Of a stretch of 49,750 nt of DNA, positions 9,352-17,480 are shown piece after piece. Source of the DNA: Bacteroidales bacterium (GTDB lineage Bacteria > Bacteroidota > Bacteroidia > Bacteroidales > P3). The position numbers were made by a program, and so were the translations under genes. The stretch lies in contig JAFUGA010000051.1 of NCBI GenBank assembly GCA_017469625.1, positions 1 to 49,750 of the forward strand, read 5' to 3'. Below the pieces are notes generated by a model. The model had not been told where the DNA came from, made no database searches, and saw only the letters and a program-made list of their open reading frames with translations. Numbering within the stretch: the first letter of the stretch is position 1; each line of letters opens with the position of its first letter.

Positions 9352-10938
9352 CTATAAGTTTTTCTTATTGAAGGTCATAAGAGAAAGGAATAAGGCATAG
9401 AAAATCATTCCTGCAACCATTCTTAACGCACTCTCTGAAAACATATAACAAATGCTTATAACAAAGAAAGAAATAAAATAAATGTTTTTCCAAAGTTTTA
9501 GTTTTGTAGGTAGATAAACTAAAGCAACAATCATAAGACAAAGACCTATTATTCCAAAGCCTACCCACTCGTATATAAATTGGTTATGTGGGTCAGAATC
9601 TTCTATTTCTACAACTGTATATTTTTCTCTTAAAGTCTTATCAATTACTTCCTTTTCATCGCCTGTTCCTATACCAAACCAGAAATTTTGAACAATCAAC
9701 TTGCAAGCATTTTTCAGACAAACATAACGTTGAATTAAAGACATTTCAGAAACATTACCTGTTTTTTCAAATCGTTCAAATTCAAAAAATGTTTGATACA
9801 ATCTTGGTTTCAAAGAAAATCTTTCTGCATAAACCACATTTGCGTAACCATGGTTGATATTATCAAAATCTTTTTCATTCAAAGCCCTTACTCCCTCTTT
9901 GTCTTTGTGCAGTCCTTTGGAGTTTATATATCTGAATATTACGCTTCTGTATGTATATGGTGAGTATTCGCAAGTATCATCTAAAGATTTATTATATATC
10001 TTTTCCCATTCCTCTTCTACCTCTTTCTCGCATACGAAATTATTTACATAATATCCGTTTTCTATAAAGTCGTCTTGTGCGTGTGTATAGACGTTTCCAC
10101 TCAGAGTTTTATTATTTGCAGATAGGGGAGTGGTATCTTTTGCAATGAAATAATTGTTGTATTGTCCTACTATCCACAAACACGACAAGCAAATAAAGAT
10201 AACAAATCCCCAAGCAAAACTTCTGTATATTATAGTTTGTCTTTTAGATAGGGATTTTAGTCTTCTGAAAATTATTATCAAAGAAAAAACTAAGGTTATA
10301 AAGACAAGACTCAACAAACCGCTTATCATCTGAGTTATAATCAAAAAAATAAAGAACCATAACGATAAAACTACAATTTTTTTCTTGTGTTTCTTAGTTT
10401 TATATGCGTATATCAATAGAATGATTATAGCAAAGGCGGTCTTTATAGCAAAGGCTATATTCCTTGCGCCTATAACGAGTTTTCTAACATCTGCATAATC
10501 ATTTTTAAGATAAACAACAAATCCCCAGATAGTTCCAAAGAGCATACTAAGTATATATATCAAAATAAGAAAGTCAAATATCTTCTTTTTTATAGGTGAT
10601 ATAAGACATATATATATAGGAATGATAAATAGGGGTATTTGATGTACTATAACGTTGAATGCTTCTGTTTTGTTATTGCTGAAAAATATTCCGAAAATAT
10701 CTAACAAGAAAACTATACTTATGCACATAATTATTTTCCAACTTTGAGATAATAGTTTTATAGACTCTTTCCATTGGAACAGTCTAACTATTATCCCCAA
10801 GACAGAAGAACACAAACCAACTGTAATAAGGAATGGTGAAAACATCATTCCTATTACTAAGAGTAGAATATTAAATGCGTGAAAATATTCTTCACATTTA
10901 ATATCTGAAAGATAATTATTTATCCAATTGTTTTTCAA
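9352..10938 (-). CDS. O-antigen ligase/polymerase-like membrane protein
   Basis: A 528-residue inner-membrane protein with about 10-12 transmembrane segments and a large periplasmic loop (about residues 270-410). It fits the Wzy_C/WaaL superfamily, which joins or polymerises undecaprenyl-linked glycans. The family-typical [18 protein letters not shown] motif lies about residue 445, just after the large loop, with a [10 protein letters not shown] stretch before it. Ligase and polymerase cannot be told apart by eye. It overlaps the end of lpxD by 23 nt on the same strand, linking it to LPS assembly, and faces the GT2 gene. Confidence 0.82.
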   Translation of the reverse strand: MKNNWINNYLSDIKCEEYFHAFNILLLVIGMMFSPFLITVGLCSSVLGIIVRLFQWKESIKLLSQSWKIIMCISIVFLLDIFGIFFSNNKTEAFNVIVHQIPLFIIPIYICLISPIKKKIFDFLILIYILSMLFGTIWGFVVYLKNDYADVRKLVIGARNIAFAIKTAFAIIILLIYAYKTKKHKKKIVVLSLWFFIFLIITQMISGLLSLVFITLVFSLIIIFRRLKSLSKRQTIIYRSFAWGFVIFICLSCLWIVGQYNNYFIAKDTTPLSANNKTLSGNVYTHAQDDFIENGYYVNNFVCEKEVEEEWEKIYNKSLDDTCEYSPYTYRSVIFRYINSKGLHKDKEGVRALNEKDFDNINHGYANVVYAERFSLKPRLYQTFFEFERFEKTGNVSEMSLIQRYVCLKNACKLIVQNFWFGIGTGDEKEVIDKTLREKYTVVEIEDSDPHNQFIYEWVGFGIIGLCLMIVALVYLPTKLKLWKNIYFISFFVISICYMFSESALRMVAGMIFYALFLSLMTFNKKNL

Positions 10939-11941
10939 GTTCTCTTATTCTTTTTTCTAATTCAGGGAGTTTTTTAAACAAAATAAAACTCTTCATATAA
11001 TCTCTGGCTTTTAGGTGTGGGTGTCCCATAATTTCTGTATTGTCTTCCACGTTTGAAATAGCACCTGTCTTTGCTGCCATCTTCACACCATCGCCTATAT
11101 TTACGTGTCCTACTACTCCTGCTTGACCTCCTATAAAACAGTTCTTGCCTATAGATGTAGAACCTGCTATTCCTGTTTGTGCAGCCATTACAGTATTGTT
11201 GCCAACGCTTACATTGTGGGCTATTTGGCAAAGATTGTCAAGTTTTACTCCTTTTTTTAGAATAGTACTACCCATAGTTGAACGGTCTACAGTAGTGTTT
11301 GCACCTATTTCTACATCGTCTTCCAATATAACATTGCCTGTCTGTGGTATTTTTTTGAAACTTCCATCTGGCAAAGGAGCAAATCCGAAACCATCTGCAC
11401 CTATAACGCAACCCGAATGCAAAATACAGTTGTTTCCTATTACGCAATCGTGGTATATCTTCACGCCGGGATATATAGTAACATTCTTTCCTATTTTCAC
11501 GTTTTCACCTACAAATACTTGTGGATAGATTTGTGAGTCTTCTCCTATATAGGCGTCTTTTTCTATTACAGAAAATTCTCCAACATATACGTTTTGTTCT
11601 ATGTTTGTTTCCTTGTGAATAAAAGAGAGTGAAGAAATACCTTCTCTTTTTTTGTTTTTCATACTGTTGTACAACTCTAACAAAGTAGCAAATGCAGAAT
11701 AAGCATCTTTCACTCTTACAAGTACTGTAGAAACTTCTTTTTCTAAAACAAAATCTTCATTGACTATAACTACAGATGCTTGAGTATCATATATATAATG
11801 ATAATATTTAGGATTGGCTAAAAAAGCCAAAGCTCCTTGTTTTCCTTCCTCTATCTTACAAACATTATTCACTTTTATAGAGGTATCTCCCTCCACTCTA
11901 CCCTGAAGAAATTGGGCTATTTGTTCTGCTGTAAATTCCAT
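10916..11941 (-). CDS. lpxD: UDP-3-O-acylglucosamine N-acyltransferase
   Basis: It adds the second, N-linked 3-hydroxyacyl chain in lipid A biosynthesis (third step of the Raetz pathway). An N-terminal uridine-binding domain ([19 protein letters not shown]) is followed by a left-handed beta-helix of hexapeptide repeats (about residues 110-290), including [15 protein letters not shown] and the catalytic-region [10 protein letters not shown], then a C-terminal helix. I place the start at ATG 11941 ([14 protein letters not shown]). In many Bacteroidota lpxD precedes lpxC-fabZ and lpxA; here it leads instead into an O-antigen-ligase-like gene, overlapping it by 23 nt. Confidence 0.95.
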   Translation of the reverse strand: MEFTAEQIAQFLQGRVEGDTSIKVNNVCKIEEGKQGALAFLANPKYYHYIYDTQASVVIVNEDFVLEKEVSTVLVRVKDAYSAFATLLELYNSMKNKKREGISSLSFIHKETNIEQNVYVGEFSVIEKDAYIGEDSQIYPQVFVGENVKIGKNVTIYPGVKIYHDCVIGNNCILHSGCVIGADGFGFAPLPDGSFKKIPQTGNVILEDDVEIGANTTVDRSTMGSTILKKGVKLDNLCQIAHNVSVGNNTVMAAQTGIAGSTSIGKNCFIGGQAGVVGHVNIGDGVKMAAKTGAISNVEDNTEIMGHPHLKARDYMKSFILFKKLPELEKRIRELEKQLDK

Positions 11942-12240
11942 ATAATACAAATTATTATTTTTTTAACATACCTTTATAACGTAACAAATGATAAATTATT
12001 GAAACAAAACCTTGTTTTATTTTTTTATAATCAAAATTTTTTGAAATAATTAAAGTATTAAAAATCAAATCTTTTGTTGTGGTGCAATGAAAAAAAATAC
12101 ATTTTTTTAAAATTTTTTGATATTTGAGTCTACTTTTTGAGCTTTTTTGCTGTTATAAGGGGTGAAAAAACCTTTAAAAAAATAAAAAAAAGTAAATTTG
12201 TAAATAAAATATAGTAACAAAATAATAAGGAGAAAATAAT
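11942..12240. promoter_or_regulatory. AT-rich spacer with promoter for the T9SS cargo gene
   Basis: Almost entirely A/T. A -7-like TAAATTTG at 12193-12200 lies about 40 nt before the cargo gene, which also has a purine-rich AAGGAG ribosome-binding site just before its ATG. No gene and no clear member of the 21-bp repeat family was seen in the rest. Confidence 0.5.
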
Positions 12241-13476
12241 ATGAAAACAAAGAATCAAATCAAAGCATTAGTAATAGCATTTATAATGTTATTTTCTATT
12301 GTAGAAACAAAAGCACAGTTTGAACCATCATTTACGGAATACGATACAGTGCTTATCTATGAACCTCCAATGTTTACTGGTTGGCCAAGAGTATTAGATG
12401 ATATTAGACATCATTTATATACAACAGATTCAATGTGGGGACATCCTCCTGTAGTGCATTATATAGATGGTTATGCAAACGCTTATGGAATATTTAAACA
12501 TCTGAAAATAAAAAATATGTTTTGCGATGATACTGTGGCTTACGATTGGTCTTATGGACGTTTGATTGTGGGATATTCTAATCCTTTTGCAAATGCGTAT
12601 GTACAGGCATTTCATTTAGATTCTACTTGTATTATAGCAGGAATTTCTTTGCATTGTACAGGTAATTTTTCTGACCATTCTATAAATACACATAATATAT
12701 ACTTGCTTGATACAGACTATACAGAAATATCTCGTGGAATGTTGCATACAGAAAATATTTCATACAGAGGATTAAGTTATACATATAGAGGAGGAGAATG
12801 AAATAATTATTATTTTCAGGCAAAAAATGGAGAATATCCTAAAGTAAAAGATTTTTTAATAGGTTTTGATATGGGAGAAATTAACAGTGGAACTTTCAGA
12901 GTAAATCATACTTGTAGAGTAGATGATGAATGTTTAAGAGATGTAGTAGCAGATTATGGATATAGTTATGATACTATATTTGTAGGAAGAATACCAAGAG
13001 ATTATTATGGTTGTCATGCTGGTTCTTTTCCTGATAATCCAGACTTATCGTTAGAACAAGTAGTAGATACTATTCCACTTTGTCCATATAATGGGGAACC
13101 TTATTTTAGAGATAATAATGGTATTTGGCATAGTTTTGCCGAAGATAGTATATTTTATATGTATAGAAATATATTTATCTCCGTATTACCTATAATACTT
13201 GTACCACGACAAGACACCAATTCATCTATAGAAAACTTTGATATAAATGATTATTGTCAAATATATCCAAACCCTACGTCAGACTATGTAGAAGTAATGT
13301 GTAATTATAAAATATACGATATAGAGATAACAGATATAAATGGTAGAAAGTTAAATAAATTTTCAGTAGATAACTTTATGACAGAAATAGATTTATCTCG
13401 TTATCCTAAAGGAATATATCTACTCACTCTAAACACCTCTAAAGGAAAATCTACTAAAAAAGTTATAAAACAATAA
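12241..13476 (+). pseudogene. T9SS-secreted protein interrupted by one in-frame TGA
   Basis: Two collinear open stretches (12241-12801 and 12802-13476) are in the same frame, separated only by TGA at 12799-12801, codon 187. The first starts with a signal peptide (MKTKNQIKALVIAFIMLFS, cleaved near TKAQ). The second ends with a type A sorting domain of about 75 residues (IYPNPTSDYVEV, then PKGIYLLTL, then KKVIKQ), which targets proteins through the type IX system to the cell surface or medium. The 23 codons after the TGA are open and read smoothly into the rest, so the gene was one 411-codon ORF. The TGA would be Trp with one change (TGG to TGA). Genuine decay, a sequencing error or read-through are all possible. 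I do not recognise the catalytic or binding function. Confidence 0.8.
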
Positions 13477-13514
13477 AGTAGAAAGAAGATAACTAATTAA
13501 AGAGGTGAAAAAAT

Positions 13515-13603
13515 AAGAAACATAATTATAGTACTATTCTAAAGATACCTTGTTTTTTATAAATTGTCAATACCTACAGAATAGTATTATAGTTATGTTT
13601 CTT
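13515..13603 (+). terminator. Very long inverted repeat (26-bp arms), likely terminator
   Basis: Arms at 13515-13540 and 13578-13603 match at 24 of 26 positions around a 37-nt loop. The two exceptions are G-U pairs only when read on the plus strand, so the hairpin is stronger in the T9SS gene transcript; TTTTATTTAT follows. It lies between convergent genes and could stop both transcripts. A small inverted-repeat element (MITE-like) is an alternative. Confidence 0.7.
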
Positions 13604-14626
13604 TTATTTATCTTTTATCTTATCTGTAGCCAGCAAACCACAGGCTGCACTTATATCTTCACCTTTTGAAGTACGTATAGTAGAGAGTATACCTTTCTTG
13701 TTGAGTATATCTCTAAAGGCAATCATTTCTTTGTCATCTACACCTTTGAATTCAGAATTTGGTATAGTATGAAAACGTATAAGATTTATTTTACACGATA
13801 ATCCATTAAGGATTTGACAAAGTCTTTTTACGTGTCTTGGTTGGTTATTTATTTTATCAAAAACTATATACTCAAAGGTAAGAGAACGTTGTTGTTTCCA
13901 ATTGTATTGTTTTAATAAATTTATTGTTTTTTCTATAGGATAGGCTTTTTCTATAGGCATAATATTTTTTCGTTCCTCGGAAATAGGATTATGAAGAGAT
14001 ATAGCAATATTTACGTCTGTTTGGTCAAGGAGTTTCTGCATAAGAGGTAAAAAACCAGCAGTAGAAACGGTTATTCTACGAGGAGAAAAACTATAAGCAT
14101 AATCTGAACACAATATTTCCAAAACCTTTTTCACTTCTTCCCAATTGTCCAAAGGTTCTCCCATTCCCATAAAAACAATATTCTTTATAGTACTAAATTC
14201 ATCTATACAACGAAAGATATTTAGTATTTCATTAGTGGAGAGGTTTCTTTTCAAACCTTGTTTTCCTGTGGCACAGAAACTACAATTCATTCTGCAACCT
14301 GCTTGAGTAGAAATACAAAGTGTTTGTCTTTCTTTGTCAAATATAGTTACTGCTTCTACAAAAACATCGTCTGCATAATGAAAAAGATATTTTTTTGTTC
14401 CATCTTTTGAAACCACAACATCAGAATAAGGAGTTAATCCCACAATGTATTTTAGAGAAAGCTTTTCTCTAAAATCTTTAGAAATATTAGAAAAAGAATC
14501 TATATCTGTTGCATTCTTTTTGTAAAGCCAATCGGCTAACTGCTGAGCAACATATTTTTTTTGATTGAATGAAAAGCAAATATCTTGCAGCTCTTTTAGA
14601 GTTTTACCATACAATGTTTCTTTCAT
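13604..14626 (-). CDS. rlmN: Dual-specificity 23S rRNA/tRNA adenine-C2 methyltransferase
   Basis: A radical SAM enzyme that methylates A2503 of 23S rRNA and A37 of some tRNAs. The 340-residue length is typical. The cluster-binding CxxxCxxC is seen in AGCRMNCSFCATGKQG, GMGEPLDNW is the SAM-binding GGE-like motif, and the conserved methyl-carrying C-terminal Cys is in SAACGLL. Its start lies 3 nt after the YhcC-like gene, as the last gene of a three-gene minus-strand operon. Its 3' end abuts the long inverted repeat at 13515-13603. Confidence 0.96.
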   Translation of the reverse strand: MKETLYGKTLKELQDICFSFNQKKYVAQQLADWLYKKNATDIDSFSNISKDFREKLSLKYIVGLTPYSDVVVSKDGTKKYLFHYADDVFVEAVTIFDKERQTLCISTQAGCRMNCSFCATGKQGLKRNLSTNEILNIFRCIDEFSTIKNIVFMGMGEPLDNWEEVKKVLEILCSDYAYSFSPRRITVSTAGFLPLMQKLLDQTDVNIAISLHNPISEERKNIMPIEKAYPIEKTINLLKQYNWKQQRSLTFEYIVFDKINNQPRHVKRLCQILNGLSCKINLIRFHTIPNSEFKGVDDKEMIAFRDILNKKGILSTIRTSKGEDISAACGLLATDKIKDK

Positions 14627-14629
14627 CTT

Positions 14630-15580
14630 CTATTGTTTGTAATTTTTACCTTGATAGGTGTTTGTTTTTATCATCTGTTTTTCTATTTCCTCTACTATGG
14701 TTTCATTTCTTTTCGTTCCCCAAGTGTTTATTACATTGTAGCGAGGAGGAACTTCTGAAACAAATCTTTCTATTACAATATTTGGATTGAGATTTTCAAG
14801 GAAAGAAATTATAAAATCTTTATACTCTTCGTATGAAAAAAGATGATACTTTTCAGTGTTTTGCAGATAATCCTTTTCCATAGTAGTATTTTTCAATATT
14901 TGCAACTGATGAAACTTTATACTATCCAATGGCAATGCTGAAAGAATATCTGCTTGTTTCAACATATCTTCTCTTGTTTCTGTAGGCAGGCCAAAGATTA
15001 TATGACCACCAACGCACAAACCGTGTTTTTTGCTATCCTCTATTGCTTTTTTAGTACATTCAAAGGTATGACCTCTATTTATTGCTTGCAAAGTAGAGTT
15101 GTAACAACTTTCTATACCAAATTCTATAACTATATGATAATATTTATTCAACTCTTCTAAATAGGAAAGTATTTCTTCGTCTATGCAATCTGGTCTTGTA
15201 CCTATGACAAGCCCGCAAATATTTTCGTTTGACAAGGCTTCATCATAACGTTGCTTGAGAATATCTAAGGGAGCGTAAGTATTGGAATAGGCTTGAAAGT
15301 ATGCAAAATATTTATGTACCTTTTTGTATCTCCATTTATGGAACTTGATACCTTCTTCTATCTGTTGGCTAATAGAATGACAATCTCTGCAATAGGAAGG
15401 GTTGAAAGCTTCATTTGAACAAAAAGAACAACCTCCATAAGAAATCTTTCCATCTCTATTTGGACAAGAAAAACCTGCATCTATACTCAACTTCTGTATT
15501 CTTTCACCGTATTTCCTCTTCATATAGTTAGAATATGCGTTGAAAGGTCTGCCATGTCCCCAAACAAAAGAATTATCCAT
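14630..15580 (-). CDS. YhcC-like (TIGR01212) radical SAM protein
   Basis: A 316-residue radical SAM protein of the YhcC family, with B12-independent architecture; its substrate is not established. The N-terminal GFSCPNRDGKISYGGCSFC carries the family's unusual widely spaced cluster cysteines. It is followed by YFQAYSNTYA, GTRPDCI and GHIIFGLPTETREDM, all strongly conserved with the E. coli protein. I place the start at ATG 15580 (MDNSFVWGHGRPF). It overlaps the CCG-domain gene by 8 nt upstream and precedes rlmN by 3 nt, so the three are co-transcribed. Confidence 0.9.
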   Translation of the reverse strand: MDNSFVWGHGRPFNAYSNYMKRKYGERIQKLSIDAGFSCPNRDGKISYGGCSFCSNEAFNPSYCRDCHSISQQIEEGIKFHKWRYKKVHKYFAYFQAYSNTYAPLDILKQRYDEALSNENICGLVIGTRPDCIDEEILSYLEELNKYYHIVIEFGIESCYNSTLQAINRGHTFECTKKAIEDSKKHGLCVGGHIIFGLPTETREDMLKQADILSALPLDSIKFHQLQILKNTTMEKDYLQNTEKYHLFSYEEYKDFIISFLENLNPNIVIERFVSEVPPRYNVINTWGTKRNETIVEEIEKQMIKTNTYQGKNYKQ

Positions 15581-16310
15581 CAATATTATTACGATTATAC
15601 ATTAGAAGAGAAACAAGGTGTATAGTTTTTATATCAAGTTGCTTTTTGTTTATATAAGCATTCATCTGCATAAGACAACTTGCATCTGTAGAAGTTATAT
15701 ATTCTGCACCCAAAGAAATGGCTTTTTCTACTTTCATTCTCGCAAGTTCTTCACTTACGGGAGGATTATAATAATACAGACTGCCACCAAAACCACAACA
15801 AGATTTATCGCACTGTTCATTTACAAGTTCTAAACCTTTTACTTTGTTTAAAATAAGTCTGCATTCTTCCTCTACATCATAATAGTTCTTGGATTGGCAC
15901 TGACAATGCAAATAAACCTTAAAAGGAAACTCTGCTCCCAAATCGCAATCACTTTTAAAACAATGTATGAATTCTGAAATATCCATTATCCTATTTGCAA
16001 GCAGTTTGTAGTCGTTATGATAAGAAGTGTTGTGAAACAAGTTTCCTAAATGACCTTTGATATATCCTATACACGAAGCAGAACAACCTACTATTGTATT
16101 TTGTCCTTTGAAATCTTCTAAAAGTTTTTCACCTACTGTTGTGGCTTCTTTCCAATTGCCGTTTTCATACAAAACCTTAGAACAACAGGTTTGTTGTTCA
16201 TTATAAACAGGATTGAACCCCATACTTTTTACAAGCGAGATGAGGTCTTTGCCTACCTGAGTAGAAAATTGGTCAACACAACACGGTATGAATATATCTA
16301 TATCTTTCAT
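15573..16310 (-). CDS. CCG-domain (LutA/YkgE-like) Fe-S oxidoreductase subunit
   Basis: A 245-residue protein with two cysteine-rich CCG-type motifs (IPCCVDQF with CCSK; CHCQCQ with KSCCGFGG), as in LutA/YkgE and heterodisulfide reductase HdrB. These motifs bind Fe-S clusters and often serve lactate or glycolate oxidation. The partner genes lutB and lutC are absent here. I place the start at ATG 16310 (MKDIDIFIPCC), because the longer frame would begin upstream of the promoter TACTTTTGC (minus strand, 16347-16339). It is the first gene of the operon with the YhcC-like gene and rlmN. Confidence 0.85.
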   Translation of the reverse strand: MKDIDIFIPCCVDQFSTQVGKDLISLVKSMGFNPVYNEQQTCCSKVLYENGNWKEATTVGEKLLEDFKGQNTIVGCSASCIGYIKGHLGNLFHNTSYHNDYKLLANRIMDISEFIHCFKSDCDLGAEFPFKVYLHCQCQSKNYYDVEEECRLILNKVKGLELVNEQCDKSCCGFGGSLYYYNPPVSEELARMKVEKAISLGAEYITSTDASCLMQMNAYINKKQLDIKTIHLVSLLMYNRNNIDG

Positions 16311-16338
16311 AATAGAAATATTATTGTAAAGATTAGTT

Positions 16339-16379
16339 GCAAAAGTACTACATTTTTTTAATAAATTCAGTAATTTTGC
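16339..16379. promoter_or_regulatory. Divergent promoters for the CCG operon and terC-like gene
   Basis: TACTTTTGC on the minus strand (16347-16339) and TAATTTTGC on the plus strand (16371-16379) both match the -7 consensus. They are oriented away from each other, toward genes starting at 16310 and 16407. Confidence 0.7.
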
Positions 16380-16406
16380 AACAGGATTATAAAAAAAGAA
16401 AATATT

Positions 16407-17480
16407 ATGCACAATTCAAACTTGATACAAGTACTGTTTTTTATAGGTTTTATACTAATAATATCTGGGTTGTTAGTATTGGATTTAGGTGTGTTTGAAA
16501 AAAAAGATAAGGTAGTAAGTATAAAAAGAGCCTTTGTTACTACACTTATTTGGATATTTCTTGCAATAGGTTTTGGTTGCATTATCTATTTCTTTGGCAA
16601 TCAAATACACGGTATAGAAGACAAACAGGCGCTTGTTGAGGTTGCAAACAAATACCACGAAAAAAACTTTGAAACTAAAATCTCCGATATTTCTTTTGAC
16701 AAAGCGGTGCAGATGTACAACAAACGTATGTTCTTAGAATATATTACAGGATATTTGATAGAGTATTCTTTGAGTATAGACAATATTTTTGTAATGATAC
16801 TTATCTTTTCTGCTTTTGCCGTTCCACCACAATACTATAAAAGAGTTCTCATGTGGGGTATAGTAGGTGCAATGATAATGAGGTTTATCTTTATCTTTGT
16901 AGCAGGAGCCTTAATTTCAAAATATGAATGGATTTTGATTTTGTTTGGATTGTTTCTTATCTATTCGGGTATTTCTATGTTTTTAAAGAGAAACAAAAAA
17001 GAGGAAATGAACCCTGATAAAAATCCTATTGTACGTTTTTGTTCTAAAAGATGGAATGTTACCAATGAAATAAACGATAATTCTTTCGTAAAAAAAATAG
17101 ATGGAAGAAAATACATAACTCCTCTTTTGCTTTGTATGATAACTATAGAATTTACCGATGTTATGTTTGCTGTAGATTCTATTCCAGCAGTTTTTTCTGT
17201 AACAAAAGACCCTTATATTGTATTTTTCTCAAATATCTTTGCTATTATGGGCTTACGTTCTTTGTTCTTCCTTATCAGTGGTATGGTAAGAAAGTTCAGA
17301 TTTTTAAAAATAGGTCTTTCTTTTCTACTGTTTATTATAGGAGTGAAGATGATATTAGAATCAAACCCTATAAATATAGAAATACCTATAATAGTTTCAC
17401 TTCTTATTATAATAGGTATACTATCTATAAGCATAATAGCCTCTCTTATCTTTCCGTATAAGAAGAAAGAGATTGTTTAG
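16407..17480 (+). CDS. TerC/Alx-family membrane protein
   Basis: A 357-residue integral membrane protein with about nine hydrophobic segments. TerC family hallmarks are EYSLSIDNIFVMILIF (about residue 123) and IEFTDVMFAVDSIPAVFSVTKDPYIVFFSN (about 245), whose acidic residues lie within the membrane. Relatives are tied to tellurite resistance, alkaline response and manganese export during protein secretion. The physiological role here is not known. It ends convergently with the STAND NTPase gene, overlapping its 3' end by 35 nt. Confidence 0.9.
   Translation: MHNSNLIQVLFFIGFILIISGLLVLDLGVFEKKDKVVSIKRAFVTTLIWIFLAIGFGCIIYFFGNQIHGIEDKQALVEVANKYHEKNFETKISDISFDKAVQMYNKRMFLEYITGYLIEYSLSIDNIFVMILIFSAFAVPPQYYKRVLMWGIVGAMIMRFIFIFVAGALISKYEWILILFGLFLIYSGISMFLKRNKKEEMNPDKNPIVRFCSKRWNVTNEINDNSFVKKIDGRKYITPLLLCMITIEFTDVMFAVDSIPAVFSVTKDPYIVFFSNIFAIMGLRSLFFLISGMVRKFRFLKIGLSFLLFIIGVKMILESNPINIEIPIIVSLLIIIGILSISIIASLIFPYKKKEIV

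Noticed and set aside
12241-13476. TGA read as tryptophan or selenocysteine throughout the genome.
   Set aside because: All other genes use TGG for Trp and no other internal TGA was found. I see no selenocysteine-type motif around codon 187. Only a local event is supported.
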